Of a DNA stretch of 64,000 nucleotides, positions 25,556 to 35,474 are shown piece by piece. The notes beneath the pieces were generated by a model, which was not told the DNA's origin, ran no database searches, and saw only the letters and a program-made list of their open reading frames with translations. Source of the DNA: Aquimarina longa SW024 (lineage in GTDB: Bacteria; Bacteroidota; Bacteroidia; Flavobacteriales; Flavobacteriaceae); NCBI RefSeq assembly GCF_001401755.1, contig NZ_KQ474099.1, positions 251,926-315,925 on the forward strand, given 5' to 3'. How positions within the stretch are numbered: the stretch's first letter is position 1; each line of letters starts with the position of its first letter. Position numbers and translations under genes: made by a program.

Positions 25556-26632
25556 TTAGTTGCTCGCTTGTGCTGATATTTGCTCTCCAAAAGTCTTTTG
25601 ATCTTTTATCCAAGCTTGATAATCTTCTTCAGATTCTACTATAATCTTCATTTGCATATTATAATGAGATGTCCCACATATTTTATTACATAATAAATAA
25701 TAGTCAAATGTATATTCTTCTAAAGCCTCTTCTCCAGCAGCCACTAATTTTTTAGTTTTCTCTTTTCTAATCTTGTTAATTGTAGCTACTTTTTCGATCA
25801 TAGCATCGCTATTTCTCATTTCTTCTGAAGTAAGTATTGGTGTATATGCAAACTCCGTAATCATCCCAGGAACCACGTTCATCTGAGCTCTAAAAAATGG
25901 CATATATGCAGAATGTAATACATCCTGAGATCTCATCTTAAAAATAACTTTTCTATTTACTGGCAAATGTAGTTCTGTAGTTATCTTGTCATCCTTTCCA
26001 TAACTATCAGAAACATCAACACCTAATGTATTTACTCCTTCTATATAACGCACATTAGCTTTTCCTAGCACATTATCTTCTCCTGAATATCTTGCTCTCC
26101 AGTCAAATTGATATGCATACAATTCAACTATTAATGGATCTCCTTCTTCTTCATCAATATTCATGATATCAGTCCAAGTAAATAATCCGTATATAATTAA
26201 TCCTGCAAGTACAATAACAGGGATAATTGTCCAGATAAATTCTAATTTATCATTATCTGCAAAAAACAATGCTTTATTCTCTTTCTTTCCTCTGTATTTA
26301 TATGCAAAGAAGTGTAATAATCCTTGTGTTATGAATTGTACAATAAAAATCAATACCATTGATATCATCATCAACATATCATAATCTATACCATGCTCAG
26401 AAGCTGATTGTGGAAGGAAAAAAGTATGATATTGTACAAAACAATATATGGTCAATAGGTATAAGAATATCACAAACGCAAGCATCAACTTACCGTGTAA
26501 ATTATTATCCTTATCATTAGCGACTTGAGAATTGTCATCATTATTTAATTGAGACAATTTCAATATTTTTGACATTTGCCACAATGTGATTCCAAAAAGC
26601 GCTATAACTACTATGGTTAAGAATACAGTCAT
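25556..26632 (-). CDS. ctaC: Cytochrome c oxidase subunit II
   Basis: Carries the binuclear CuA centre that receives electrons from cytochrome c. The 358-residue product has an N-terminal membrane helix, two further helices (IVQFITQGLLHFFAY, IWTIIPVIVLAGLIIYGLF), and a periplasmic cupredoxin domain with the CuA ligands in QDVLHSAYMPFF and CNKICGTSHYNMQM. A short extra helix at the extreme N-terminus and a ~20-residue insert (GEEALEEYTFD region) differ from the mitochondrial form but are usual in Bacteroidetes. Lies between actF and coxA with short gaps. Confidence 0.95.
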   Translation of the reverse strand: MTVFLTIVVIALFGITLWQMSKILKLSQLNNDDNSQVANDKDNNLHGKLMLAFVIFLYLLTIYCFVQYHTFFLPQSASEHGIDYDMLMMISMVLIFIVQFITQGLLHFFAYKYRGKKENKALFFADNDKLEFIWTIIPVIVLAGLIIYGLFTWTDIMNIDEEEGDPLIVELYAYQFDWRARYSGEDNVLGKANVRYIEGVNTLGVDVSDSYGKDDKITTELHLPVNRKVIFKMRSQDVLHSAYMPFFRAQMNVVPGMITEFAYTPILTSEEMRNSDAMIEKVATINKIRKEKTKKLVAAGEEALEEYTFDYYLLCNKICGTSHYNMQMKIIVESEEDYQAWIKDQKTFGEQISAQASN

Positions 26633-26664
26633 TTTATCTATCTTCTTTTTTTACAATTCAATTT

Positions 26665-28005
26665 TTAATAATGGAAATGTTTACTTTCCTCTATATATGG
26701 ATTTCCTTTAGGTAATAAAGGGGCTTTGGTTAATGCTTTAAATACTACGAATAAAAAGAGTCCTAAAAACAATAACACTGCACTAATTTCGCTAATACCT
26801 ATAAACCACGATTCTCCGACAGTTGCAGGCATTACCATATTAAACACATCTATATAGTGACCACAAAGGATAACTATACCTGCCATAACAACAAACCAGT
26901 TTACTCGTTTAAAATCACTGTTTATTAATACCAATATTGGGAAAATAAAATTCATCACCAACATTCCGAAAAATGGAAGTTTATAATCTTCTATACGTGT
27001 GATAAAATAAGTTACTTCTTCAGGTATGTTAGAATACCAGATCAACATAAACTGAGAGAACCAAAGGTATGTCCAGAAAATACTAATCCCAAACATAAAC
27101 TTAGCTAAATCATGAATATGACTATTATTTACAAATTCTAAATAACCTTTAGATTTTAGGTAAATAGTCATTAATGCAATTGTAGTAATACCAGAAACAA
27201 ATAAACTTGCAAATACATACCATCCAAACAATGTACTAAACCAGTGTGGATCAAAACTCATAATCCAATCCCAAGATGCCATTGATTCTGTATAGATAAA
27301 GAATACTAAGAATCCTGCAGAAATTTTAAAACTCTTCTTATACCATTTATCCCCCGTTGAGTCTTCATCTTGTTTTCTAGAGTATTTTACTGCAAAATGA
27401 CGATATAGCAACCATCCCCCTAAAAATAATGCGGCTCTAACAATAAACCAAGTACCGTTTAACCAACTTGCTTTACCTTGTAGAAGTGCATCATGTGCTA
27501 CAACTTCTGGATCTGCCCAAACAAATAAATGATTTATATGAAATCCTGATAATGCTAAAATTACAAAAAGGATAATTCCCCCAGGAACAAGATAAGCTGT
27601 TATCGCTTCCATTACTCTAAATAATACTGGAGACCATCCTGACTGTGATGCAAATTGTATTGCATAAAATGCTAATACTCCTAATGCGATCATAAAAAAG
27701 AAAAATGCTGCAACATATAAAGAAGCCCAAGGTTTATTTTGTAATTGATGCAAAACATGTTCATAGTGTGCATCACCTCCATGAGCATCTTCATTACCGT
27801 GAGCATCTTCATTACCATGTGACTTTCCATGATCTGCGGCTTGTGCTTCGCTATGACCTCCTCCGTGAGCATCGTGCGCTGCCATCATTTCTTTTACCTC
27901 TTCTATAGACCCTGGTCTTTGTGCAAATCCAATAATAAGTCCCACAAGACCAACAACCATAAGGATGATAGAAAATAATTTTAACCTATTTGATAGCGTA
28001 TACAT
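26665..28005 (-). CDS. actF: Alternative complex III subunit ActF (quinol:cytochrome c oxidoreductase)
   Basis: Integral membrane subunit of alternative complex III, which oxidises menaquinol and passes electrons to cytochrome c or directly to the oxidase. The 446-residue protein has about ten membrane segments and conserved text such as WASLYVAAFFFFMIALGVLAFYAIQ, GWSPVLFRVMEAI and SWDWIMSFDPHWFSTLFGWYVF. Between helix 1 and 2 it carries a ~45-residue His/Gly/Asp insertion with a short tandem HGNEDAHGNEDAHG, probably in a loop. Gene order actABCDEF-coxBA is the standard one for the phylum. Confidence 0.92.
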   Translation of the reverse strand: MYTLSNRLKLFSIILMVVGLVGLIIGFAQRPGSIEEVKEMMAAHDAHGGGHSEAQAADHGKSHGNEDAHGNEDAHGGDAHYEHVLHQLQNKPWASLYVAAFFFFMIALGVLAFYAIQFASQSGWSPVLFRVMEAITAYLVPGGIILFVILALSGFHINHLFVWADPEVVAHDALLQGKASWLNGTWFIVRAALFLGGWLLYRHFAVKYSRKQDEDSTGDKWYKKSFKISAGFLVFFIYTESMASWDWIMSFDPHWFSTLFGWYVFASLFVSGITTIALMTIYLKSKGYLEFVNNSHIHDLAKFMFGISIFWTYLWFSQFMLIWYSNIPEEVTYFITRIEDYKLPFFGMLVMNFIFPILVLINSDFKRVNWFVVMAGIVILCGHYIDVFNMVMPATVGESWFIGISEISAVLLFLGLFLFVVFKALTKAPLLPKGNPYIEESKHFHY

Positions 28006-28044
28006 ATCTTTATAATATCGTTATTCTTAACTTTTACTAGTGCA

Positions 28045-28695
28045 CTAGTGTGCGTTATCGTGTTTTACTTCTTCTTCGTGATGTACTTCTTCTACTGCTG
28101 GTTTTACAACAGCTATATCAGTATCAACTCGTGGTGCTTTACCCTCAAGATCAGCTTTCAACTTTTGTACATACTGAACAATCTGCCAACGCTCGTGTTC
28201 ATTAGTCTGAGCTGCATAAGATCCCATAGAGTTAATTCCGTAATACATTACATGATATATACTACCTTCTGTAATAGCTCTTCCTATATCATCATAACTT
28301 GGTACTCCTAAAATCTTTTCTCTTTTTACAAGTGTCCCTTTTCCATTTCCTTTTTCACCATGACATATAGCACAGTAAATATCGTACAACTCTTTCCCTT
28401 CTTCTTCATTTTCTTTGGTATATCTAATAGGATTTTTTAAAGTATCCTTAGCTTTTTGATAACCCGCACTAGAATTTTCAAAATCATATGGCATCCATCC
28501 TCTAGGTATAGAACCTTTGGCTGGTAACATCGCTTCCTGTCCTCCAGGAAAAACGCTGTATTCTCCATAAGGTTCATAGCCTACTGATTCATACATATTA
28601 GGCATATATTGATAATTTGGTTTTGTATCTTTTTGACAAGAAACAACACTAATTATAACTGCTGCCAACGCTAATATTTTTATAGTATTCTTCAT
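28045..28695 (-). CDS. actE: Alternative complex III cytochrome c subunit ActE
   Basis: A 216-residue lipoprotein (signal MKNTIKILALAAVIISVVSC) with one class-I c-type haem site CAICHGEKGNGKG near 110 and a distal Met in the INSMGSYAAQ region. In alternative complex III the ActE haem transfers electrons on toward the oxidase. The C-terminal tail is Glu/His-rich (VEEVHHEEEVKHDNAH). The start codon is five bases beyond the actD stop, indicating tight coupling. Confidence 0.9.
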   Translation of the reverse strand: MKNTIKILALAAVIISVVSCQKDTKPNYQYMPNMYESVGYEPYGEYSVFPGGQEAMLPAKGSIPRGWMPYDFENSSAGYQKAKDTLKNPIRYTKENEEEGKELYDIYCAICHGEKGNGKGTLVKREKILGVPSYDDIGRAITEGSIYHVMYYGINSMGSYAAQTNEHERWQIVQYVQKLKADLEGKAPRVDTDIAVVKPAVEEVHHEEEVKHDNAH

Positions 28696-28700
28696 TATTA

Positions 28701-29240
28701 CTAATGGTTATCTTCTTCCTTATCTATTACTTTAATTTCTACTGCTCCTGTATCACTTAAAAAGCTAGTAAGCTCGTTTACATCGTGATTTCCTGCACTA
28801 ATTTCCATTAAAAAATGGTCATCTGTAGTTCTTACATCAGGATTCTCTGCTTTTTTGAATGGCCATAATTTACTTCTCATATAAAAAGTAATTACCATTA
28901 AATGCGCTGCAAAAAATACAGTAAGTTCAAACATGATTGGTACAAAGGACGGCATATTTTCAATATAGCTAAAACTAGGTTTTCCTCCTATATCTTGTGG
29001 CCAGTCTTCAATCATTATGAAATTCATCATTAAAATTGCTACTGTTAATCCAACACAACCATATAAAAAAGATGTAATCGCAAGACGTGTATGAGGTAGT
29101 CCCATCGCTTTATCTAACCCATGAACCGGAAAAGGAGTAAACACATCTTCTATGTGATAATGCTTTTCGCGAGTTTTTTTTACGGCATCCATCAGAATGT
29201 CGTCATCTATATATAGTGCATGTATAACTTTTGATGCCAT
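28701..29240 (-). CDS. actD: Alternative complex III subunit ActD (DUF3341)
   Basis: A 179-residue protein with the DUF3341 pattern: N-terminal cytoplasmic part (ALYIDDDILMDAVKKTREKHYHIEDVFTPFPVHGLDKAMGL, of which the FTPFPVHG motif is diagnostic), two membrane helices (ITSFLYGCVGLTVAILMMNF and PIMFELTVFFAAHLMVITFY), and a short C-terminal soluble segment. It is a structural part of the membrane arm next to ActC. It lies four bases after actC and five before actE. Confidence 0.9.
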   Translation of the reverse strand: MASKVIHALYIDDDILMDAVKKTREKHYHIEDVFTPFPVHGLDKAMGLPHTRLAITSFLYGCVGLTVAILMMNFIMIEDWPQDIGGKPSFSYIENMPSFVPIMFELTVFFAAHLMVITFYMRSKLWPFKKAENPDVRTTDDHFLMEISAGNHDVNELTSFLSDTGAVEIKVIDKEEDNH

Positions 29241-29244
29241 ACTA

Positions 29245-30708
29245 TTAGTTATTTTTAAATTGTTCTGCTTGATTATCCTCTCTAGTTATTTTAGCCTGAA
29301 CTTTAGGAAGCTCATCTCTATGATCTATTCCTGCTTCTCTTAGTTTTTTATACTTTTCTCCAGAAGATTTCAAAATTGATTTTACTTCTGCCTGAGCAAT
29401 TACAGGGAAACTTCTTGCATATAATAAGAATAGTACAAAAAAGAATCCTATAGTTCCTATGAATATACCTATATCAACAAAAGTTGGTGAAAACATCGTC
29501 CATGATGATGGTAAGTAATCTCTATGAAGTGAAGTTACAATAATCACAAAACGTTCAAACCACATTCCTATATTTACTACTATAGATATAAAGAAAGAGA
29601 ACATGATACTTCTTCTTAATTTAGGGAACCACATAAACTGTGGTGAAAACACATTACATGTCATCATAGCCCAATATGCCCACCAATAGGGTCCTGTCGC
29701 TCTATTAAGGAATGCATATTGTTCATACTCTACTCCTGAGTACCATGCTACAAATAACTCTGTAATATAAGCAACTCCTACAATAGAACCTGTAATCATA
29801 ATTACAATATTCATCAACTCTATATGTAGAATAGTAATATAATTTTCTAATTTAGATACTTTTCTCATAATAATAAGAAGCGTATTTACCATTGCAAATC
29901 CAGAAAACACAGCTCCTGCTACGAAATAAGGAGGAAATATTGTGGTATGCCATCCTGGAATTACTGAAGTAGCAAAATCAAATGATACAATTGTATGTAC
30001 AGAAAGTACAAGTGGTGTCGCTAATCCTGCAAGTACTAGAGATACTTCTTCAAAACGTTGCCAATCTTTTGCTCTACCACTCCATCCAAAAGAAAGTAGG
30101 CTATATATTTTTTTATTAAAAGGTGTTATTGCGCGATCTCTAATCATTGCAAAATCTGGCAATAAACCTGTCCACCAAAAAACTAGTGATACTGAAAGGT
30201 ATGTAGATATTGCGAATACATCCCAAAGTAATGGCGAATTAAAGTTCACCCATAATGATCCAAACTGATTAGGGATTGGTAATACCCAATATGCCAACCA
30301 TGGACGTCCCATGTGTATGATAGGAAATAACCCCGCTTGAACAACGGCAAAAATTGTCATTGCTTCTGCAGATCGGTTAATTGCCATTCTCCATTTCTGA
30401 CGAAATAACAATAATACTGCAGAAATAAGTGTTCCCGCATGACCTATACCTACCCACCAAACAAAGTTGGTGATATCCCAGGCCCATCCTACTGTTTTAT
30501 TTAATCCCCAGGTTCCTATTCCTGTAGATACTGTGTATATAATACACCCTATTCCCCACAGGAAAGCAATAAGTGAAATAGAAAAGACAATCCACCAAGA
30601 TTTATTTGCTTTTCCTTCTACCGCTGCTACAACATCCAGAGTTACATCATGGTATGATTTATCACCGGTTACTAAAGGTTTTCTTATAGGTGCTTCGTAA
30701 TGAGACAT
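29245..30708 (-). CDS. actC: Alternative complex III subunit ActC (NrfD/PsrC family)
   Basis: Quinol-binding membrane subunit of the complex, homologous to NrfD/PsrC. The 487-residue protein has ten predicted membrane helices. It opens with YEAPIRKPLVTGDKSYHDVT and has conserved segments WVGIGHAGTLISAVLLLFRQ, HMGRPWLAYW and SVHTIVSFDFA. The last ~45 residues are charged and cytoplasmic. Located between actB and actD in the co-transcribed series. Confidence 0.93.
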   Translation of the reverse strand: MSHYEAPIRKPLVTGDKSYHDVTLDVVAAVEGKANKSWWIVFSISLIAFLWGIGCIIYTVSTGIGTWGLNKTVGWAWDITNFVWWVGIGHAGTLISAVLLLFRQKWRMAINRSAEAMTIFAVVQAGLFPIIHMGRPWLAYWVLPIPNQFGSLWVNFNSPLLWDVFAISTYLSVSLVFWWTGLLPDFAMIRDRAITPFNKKIYSLLSFGWSGRAKDWQRFEEVSLVLAGLATPLVLSVHTIVSFDFATSVIPGWHTTIFPPYFVAGAVFSGFAMVNTLLIIMRKVSKLENYITILHIELMNIVIMITGSIVGVAYITELFVAWYSGVEYEQYAFLNRATGPYWWAYWAMMTCNVFSPQFMWFPKLRRSIMFSFFISIVVNIGMWFERFVIIVTSLHRDYLPSSWTMFSPTFVDIGIFIGTIGFFFVLFLLYARSFPVIAQAEVKSILKSSGEKYKKLREAGIDHRDELPKVQAKITREDNQAEQFKNN

Positions 30709-30745
30709 AATCCTTTATAATTGAATTGATTCTTTATTTAATTAA

Positions 30746-33700
30746 TTAAGCTTCTGTAGTGTTTCTTACCTTAGTCTGATATACAACATTTGGCTTTGTT
30801 CCCACATGTTCTAACAAATGATAAGCTCTATCATCTTTAATCAGTTCTGCTATTTTACTTCCCTCTTCATTAACATCTCCAAAACGCATTGCTCCAGATG
30901 AACAAGCTGCAGAACAAGCACAAGAATCATTAAATTCACCTGCTTCAACTAGTCTTCCTTCGCGCTTAGCTTTAAGTATAATAGCTTGTGTTGATTGAAT
31001 ACAGAAAGAACATTTTTCCATAACCCCTCTCGAACGTACAGTAACATCTGGATTAAGTACCATTCTTCCTAAATCGTTATTCATATGATAATCAAACTCA
31101 TCATTGTTATTATACAAGAACCAGTTAAATCTACGTACTTTATATGGACAATTGTTTGCACAGTATCTTGTACCTACACAACGATTATATGCCATGTGAT
31201 TTTGTCCTTGTCTACCATGTGATGTTGCCGCAACTGGACAAACAGTTTCGCAAGGAGCATGATTACAGTGCTGACACATTACTGGTTGGAATACTACCTG
31301 AGGATTATCTGATGGGTTTTCCATCTCACCAAACTCTGATAAAGAACTTCCTAGTCCAGATATGTTGTCCTTCTTTTCATTATCTCCTTCAAAACTATCT
31401 TGTGATGAATAGTATCTATCTATACGTAACCAATGCATATCACGAGATCTACGCACTTCTGATTTACCGACCACAGGAACATTATTCTCTGCATGACATG
31501 CAATCACACAAGCTCCACATCCTGTACAAGCATTTAAATCGATTGATAGGTTAAAATGATGTCCTACTGAACGATCAAATTCACTCCATAAATCAACTTC
31601 TGGAGAAGTAACTTCATATTCAATATGATTTTTACTTACTTCTGGAATTGAGTTCCATTCATGCTTATCTTTTGTATTGAATATCTCTAGAGTTGTTTCT
31701 TTTACAATATCTCCACGCCCCATTAATGTATTATGCAACTGCACACAAGCAAACTCATGCACTCCTTCTGCAGCTGTAATTGAAACATTCTGCACTGCAT
31801 TAAGGTTTTGATATAAAGGATAGGCATTTACTCCTACAATCATATCTTCTTTAAGCCCTTTAGATTTCCCATATCCTAAAGCTAATCCAACAGAACCTTT
31901 AGCTTGCCCTGGTTGGATAATTACTGGAGCAATAATTTCTACTCCTCCTACAGTTACTTTAGCATAACTACCATCTAAAGCTCCATTTGCTACATTTTCA
32001 TTAGTTAAACCTAATTGCTCTGCATCTGCCTTAGAAACTGTTAAATAATTATCCCAAGATGCTCTAGTAATAGGGTCTGGCATTTCTTGTAACCAAGGGT
32101 TATTAGCTTGTTGCCCATCACCCAAAGCTGTTTTAGTATATAATGTTAATTCTAATCCATTCGATTTTGCTTCAGATAATCTTCTTGCTGCAGCACTTAC
32201 AGAAACAGGAGTTGGAGCAATAGTTTCTACATCTCCTTCTGGAGTTTCAAGAGCTTCTACCAATTCTTCATTTGGGAGCATTGGTTTTACTAATACTCCA
32301 TCATGTAATGCCTGATTCCAAGAAGTACTTCCTAAAATACCTGCCCATGTACTTTTGATATAATCATGATAGGTAGACGAATTACCACTCCATTTTAAAA
32401 GTGTATCCTGAAATTGCCTTGTATCAAATAATGGTCTTATAGTAGGTTGCATTAAACTATAAGTCCCTTTTTTTAACTCAATATCTCCCCATGATTCTAA
32501 GTAATGAGGAGTTGTTGCAACATAACTACACAGTTCTGCTGTTGCATCATTATGCATCGAAAATGCTACAGATAATTCTACTTTTTCAAGACCGCTTTTA
32601 AACTCATTTGCATTTGGTAATGAATACATTGGGTTAACACCAGCGATCAATAAACCACCTACATTTCCAGCATTCATATCTTTTACCAATTGTGCAACTG
32701 CTTTAGCATCTCCCTTACGTATTGTACGAGGAGTATTTTTATTAAACGCTTTACTATGTATTGCTTTATTGATTTCTAATACTACTAGTTGAGCATCTAC
32801 ATCTTGGATTCCTGAAACCACTAATGCATTACTTCCTGCTTTTTTAATCTGCGCAGCTGCCTTAATGACTTCTTCTTCTAATTTAGCATCTAAAGTTCCT
32901 TTAGAACCAGCTCCCGTTACGTATGTATATAATGCCGCAAGTACTTGTTTTTGTTGTGATGGAGTAGCCTGAACTCTTTTGTCAGCATTAGCTCCAGATA
33001 AAGACATATTTGCTTCAAACTGTATATGCTTAGACATTTTTCCATTTTCAGGAATACGTCTTTTAGCGTAACCACTATCATATCCTCCTCCTTGCCAATC
33101 TCCCAAAAAGTCTGCCGCAATACTTACTATAGTACTTGCTTTAGAAAAGTCATAATCCGCCAATGCTCTCTCACCATACATCATTTGATAAGCATCTAAT
33201 GCTTCACTATCAGAAACAGCATCATATACTACGTGTTTAACGTTTTGATATTTAGCTTTAAATTCTGAAATTAATTTTGAAGTAGATGGGCTAGCATAAG
33301 TCTGCGTTAATAAAACAATTTGCTTATTACCGAGACTATTTAACTTCGCTCCTACTTCTTTATCTAATGCACCCCAACTAATATCCTCAGCACCTTTTTT
33401 AGGCATCTGAAGACGTGTATTATCATACAGTGACAATACTGAAGCATGTACTCTTGCGTTAGCACTCCCATTAGAAGTAGCAAGATTATTATTTTCTACT
33501 TTGATAGGCCTACCTTCTCTTGTTTTAATCAAGATACTTGCAAAATCATATCCATCTGCAATTGTAGTCGCATAATAGTTAGCTACACCAGGGACAATTC
33601 TTTCTGGCTGAACTACATATGGTATTGATTTTTTAACAGGACCCTCACATGCTGCTAATGTGGCAGCTGCTGTACTAAAACCTACATATTTAAGAAAATC

Positions 33701-33859
33701 TCGACGTGATGTCGAAGAGTTTTCTAATGATGATTTATCACCTAAAAATTCATCCGTAGGAATTTCCTGAACGAATTCATTTTGTTGTAGCGTCTCAACA
33801 ACAGAGCTATTCTCGTTTAGCTCTTCAACACTTTTCCAGTATTTCTTGTTTGATGACAT
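30746..33859 (-). CDS. actB: Alternative complex III subunit ActB (fused molybdopterin-like and Fe-S protein)
   Basis: Large periplasmic subunit (1037 residues) joining a molybdopterin oxidoreductase-like domain (~80-740), which in this complex lacks the cofactor, to an Fe-S domain (~770-1000). A twin-arginine signal is present (SRRDFLKYVGFSTAAATLAAC, near 52-72), so it is exported folded by Tat. The Fe-S part carries CTGCGACVIACHAENN, CQHCNHAPCETVCPV, CVGTRYCANNCPYKVRR and CSFCIQSTQ cysteine clusters, which bind three [4Fe-4S] and one [3Fe-4S] in characterised homologues. The Tat motif is followed by a Cys (LAAC), raising possible lipidation. Confidence 0.94.
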   Translation of the reverse strand: MSSNKKYWKSVEELNENSSVVETLQQNEFVQEIPTDEFLGDKSSLENSSTSRRDFLKYVGFSTAAATLAACEGPVKKSIPYVVQPERIVPGVANYYATTIADGYDFASILIKTREGRPIKVENNNLATSNGSANARVHASVLSLYDNTRLQMPKKGAEDISWGALDKEVGAKLNSLGNKQIVLLTQTYASPSTSKLISEFKAKYQNVKHVVYDAVSDSEALDAYQMMYGERALADYDFSKASTIVSIAADFLGDWQGGGYDSGYAKRRIPENGKMSKHIQFEANMSLSGANADKRVQATPSQQKQVLAALYTYVTGAGSKGTLDAKLEEEVIKAAAQIKKAGSNALVVSGIQDVDAQLVVLEINKAIHSKAFNKNTPRTIRKGDAKAVAQLVKDMNAGNVGGLLIAGVNPMYSLPNANEFKSGLEKVELSVAFSMHNDATAELCSYVATTPHYLESWGDIELKKGTYSLMQPTIRPLFDTRQFQDTLLKWSGNSSTYHDYIKSTWAGILGSTSWNQALHDGVLVKPMLPNEELVEALETPEGDVETIAPTPVSVSAAARRLSEAKSNGLELTLYTKTALGDGQQANNPWLQEMPDPITRASWDNYLTVSKADAEQLGLTNENVANGALDGSYAKVTVGGVEIIAPVIIQPGQAKGSVGLALGYGKSKGLKEDMIVGVNAYPLYQNLNAVQNVSITAAEGVHEFACVQLHNTLMGRGDIVKETTLEIFNTKDKHEWNSIPEVSKNHIEYEVTSPEVDLWSEFDRSVGHHFNLSIDLNACTGCGACVIACHAENNVPVVGKSEVRRSRDMHWLRIDRYYSSQDSFEGDNEKKDNISGLGSSLSEFGEMENPSDNPQVVFQPVMCQHCNHAPCETVCPVAATSHGRQGQNHMAYNRCVGTRYCANNCPYKVRRFNWFLYNNNDEFDYHMNNDLGRMVLNPDVTVRSRGVMEKCSFCIQSTQAIILKAKREGRLVEAGEFNDSCACSAACSSGAMRFGDVNEEGSKIAELIKDDRAYHLLEHVGTKPNVVYQTKVRNTTEA

Positions 33860-33923
33860 ATATAATTGATATTAGCTTCTTACTATTCTTTTTCCGGTTA
33901 AAGAAAACAATTGTTTTATTATT

Positions 33924-35249
33924 TTAATAATGACATTTACCACATTCTAAACCACCCATCTGAGCAGCCGTCAATTGGTCAACACCGTACTTCTTAGAAA
34001 GTTCTTTATGAATCTTCTCGTAATATTTATTATCAGCAACTTTTACATTAGTCTCTCTATGACAATTGATACACCATCCCATAGTAAGTGGAGCGTGTTG
34101 ATACATAATCTCCATTTCTTCTACAGGTCCATGACATTTCTGACATTCTACCCCTGCAACAGTTACATGCTGAGAGTGATTAAAGTATGCAAAATCAGGT
34201 AAATTATGAATACGAACCCACTTCACAGGCTCACCTTTTCCTGTGTATGCCTGAGCTTCAGGATCCCAGCCTGCTGCTTTATATAGCCTTTGGATTTCAC
34301 CATCATAAAACTCTTTAGAATACTCTGACGTAGCTGTAGTTTCGGCAACTTCACTTATAGACTTATGACAGTTCATACAAACATTAAGAGATGGTATTCC
34401 TGATGTCTTACTAACTCTTGCAGAAGAGTGACAGTATTTACATTCTATTTTATTATCTCCAGCATGAATTTTATGTGAGTAATGTATTGGTTGAACAGGT
34501 TGATATCCTTGATCAACTCCTACTTGCATAAAATAACCATACACAAAATAACCACTAACTAGCAATAACAAAATAGCTGTTACTAAGACTAAAAATTGAT
34601 TTTGAATAAATGCTTTCCAAATTGGAGTCTTTGTTTCTGATTCTGGTAACTCCACATTATTTGCTTCTGCAAAATTTCTAAGGGTTTTATTTACCAAAAA
34701 TAATACAACTAACAACATTAAGAATACTAATGCTAGTATCCCTAACACTACATTTATAGACACTAACGAACCATCATTAGAAGCAGTCGTACTAGATTCA
34801 TAATCAGGAACACTAGGTGGTGGATCCGCTTTAGGCACCATAACATATGCTAGAATATCATCTATATCAACATTTGACAACTGCGGAAAAGCATTCATAG
34901 CAGTTTTATTATACTCTTCATAAATAGCTATCGCTTGTGCATCGCCTGAAGCAATCATTGCTGCACTATTCTTTACCCAAGAATATATCCATTCTCTTTC
35001 GTACTTATCAGCTACTCCAAAAAGGGCAGGACCTGTCATTTTCTTATACCGTTTATGACATGCTGCACAAAGAGATTTAAACAACTCCTCTCCTTTGGCT
35101 ACATCTCCTCCGGATGAAGCTTCGGTTACAGCGGCATTATCAACAGCAGATTGATCCTGTCCAAAAACAGGATTAAAAAAAGTAAATAAAAAAACAGTTC
35201 CTAGAATTAGGATTTTAGAGGCTGAATTTCGGTGTTTCACCTGTTTCAT
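33924..35249 (-). CDS. actA: Alternative complex III multihaem cytochrome ActA with N-terminal cytochrome c domain
   Basis: The 441-residue product has a signal peptide (ILILGTVFLFTFFNPVFGQ), then a monohaem cytochrome c domain (GEELFKSLCAACHKRYKKMTGPAL, residues ~50-140), a membrane helix (~165-187), a second helix (~215-235) and a C-terminal pentahaem part with CKYCH, CMNCH, CQKCH, CINCH and CGKCH. Six CxxCH sites in total; five in the classical ActA part, so the first domain is a fused extra electron carrier, as is usual in Flavobacteriia. First gene of the operon with its own promoter upstream. Confidence 0.93.
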   Translation of the reverse strand: MKQVKHRNSASKILILGTVFLFTFFNPVFGQDQSAVDNAAVTEASSGGDVAKGEELFKSLCAACHKRYKKMTGPALFGVADKYEREWIYSWVKNSAAMIASGDAQAIAIYEEYNKTAMNAFPQLSNVDIDDILAYVMVPKADPPPSVPDYESSTTASNDGSLVSINVVLGILALVFLMLLVVLFLVNKTLRNFAEANNVELPESETKTPIWKAFIQNQFLVLVTAILLLLVSGYFVYGYFMQVGVDQGYQPVQPIHYSHKIHAGDNKIECKYCHSSARVSKTSGIPSLNVCMNCHKSISEVAETTATSEYSKEFYDGEIQRLYKAAGWDPEAQAYTGKGEPVKWVRIHNLPDFAYFNHSQHVTVAGVECQKCHGPVEEMEIMYQHAPLTMGWCINCHRETNVKVADNKYYEKIHKELSKKYGVDQLTAAQMGGLECGKCHY

Positions 35250-35343
35250 ATTATCAAGTAGAATTATCGTCTTATTTTTGGTATGGTTTTTTCATTAACA
35301 TCTTTAAGAGATATAAAAAAAACCGGCACTTTTAATTCGATGA

Positions 35344-35374
35344 CAAAAGTACTATAATAAGTCGATTTTAGAAA
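35344..35374 (-). promoter_or_regulatory. Probable promoter of the act-cox operon
   Basis: Minus strand TACTTTTG (35351-35344) matches TAnnTTTG. TTTC (35374-35371) sits at the expected 19-base distance with one mismatch to TTTG. It would give a ~90-base leader in front of actA. Confidence 0.5.
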
Positions 35375-35424
35375 TGTTAGAGAACCGTTAACTATTAATT
35401 TATAATAATTCTAAATAATATTTT

Positions 35425-35457
35425 TTTGCCGTTTTGAGTTATTAAACTATACCTTTG
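35425..35457 (+). promoter_or_regulatory. Probable promoter of the SPOR-domain gene
   Basis: TTTG at 35425-35428 and TACCTTTG at 35450-35457, 21 bases apart, ending 17 bases before the ATG at 35475. Divergent from the act promoter. Confidence 0.6.
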
Positions 35458-35474
35458 CTTCAAATCAATTTGTA

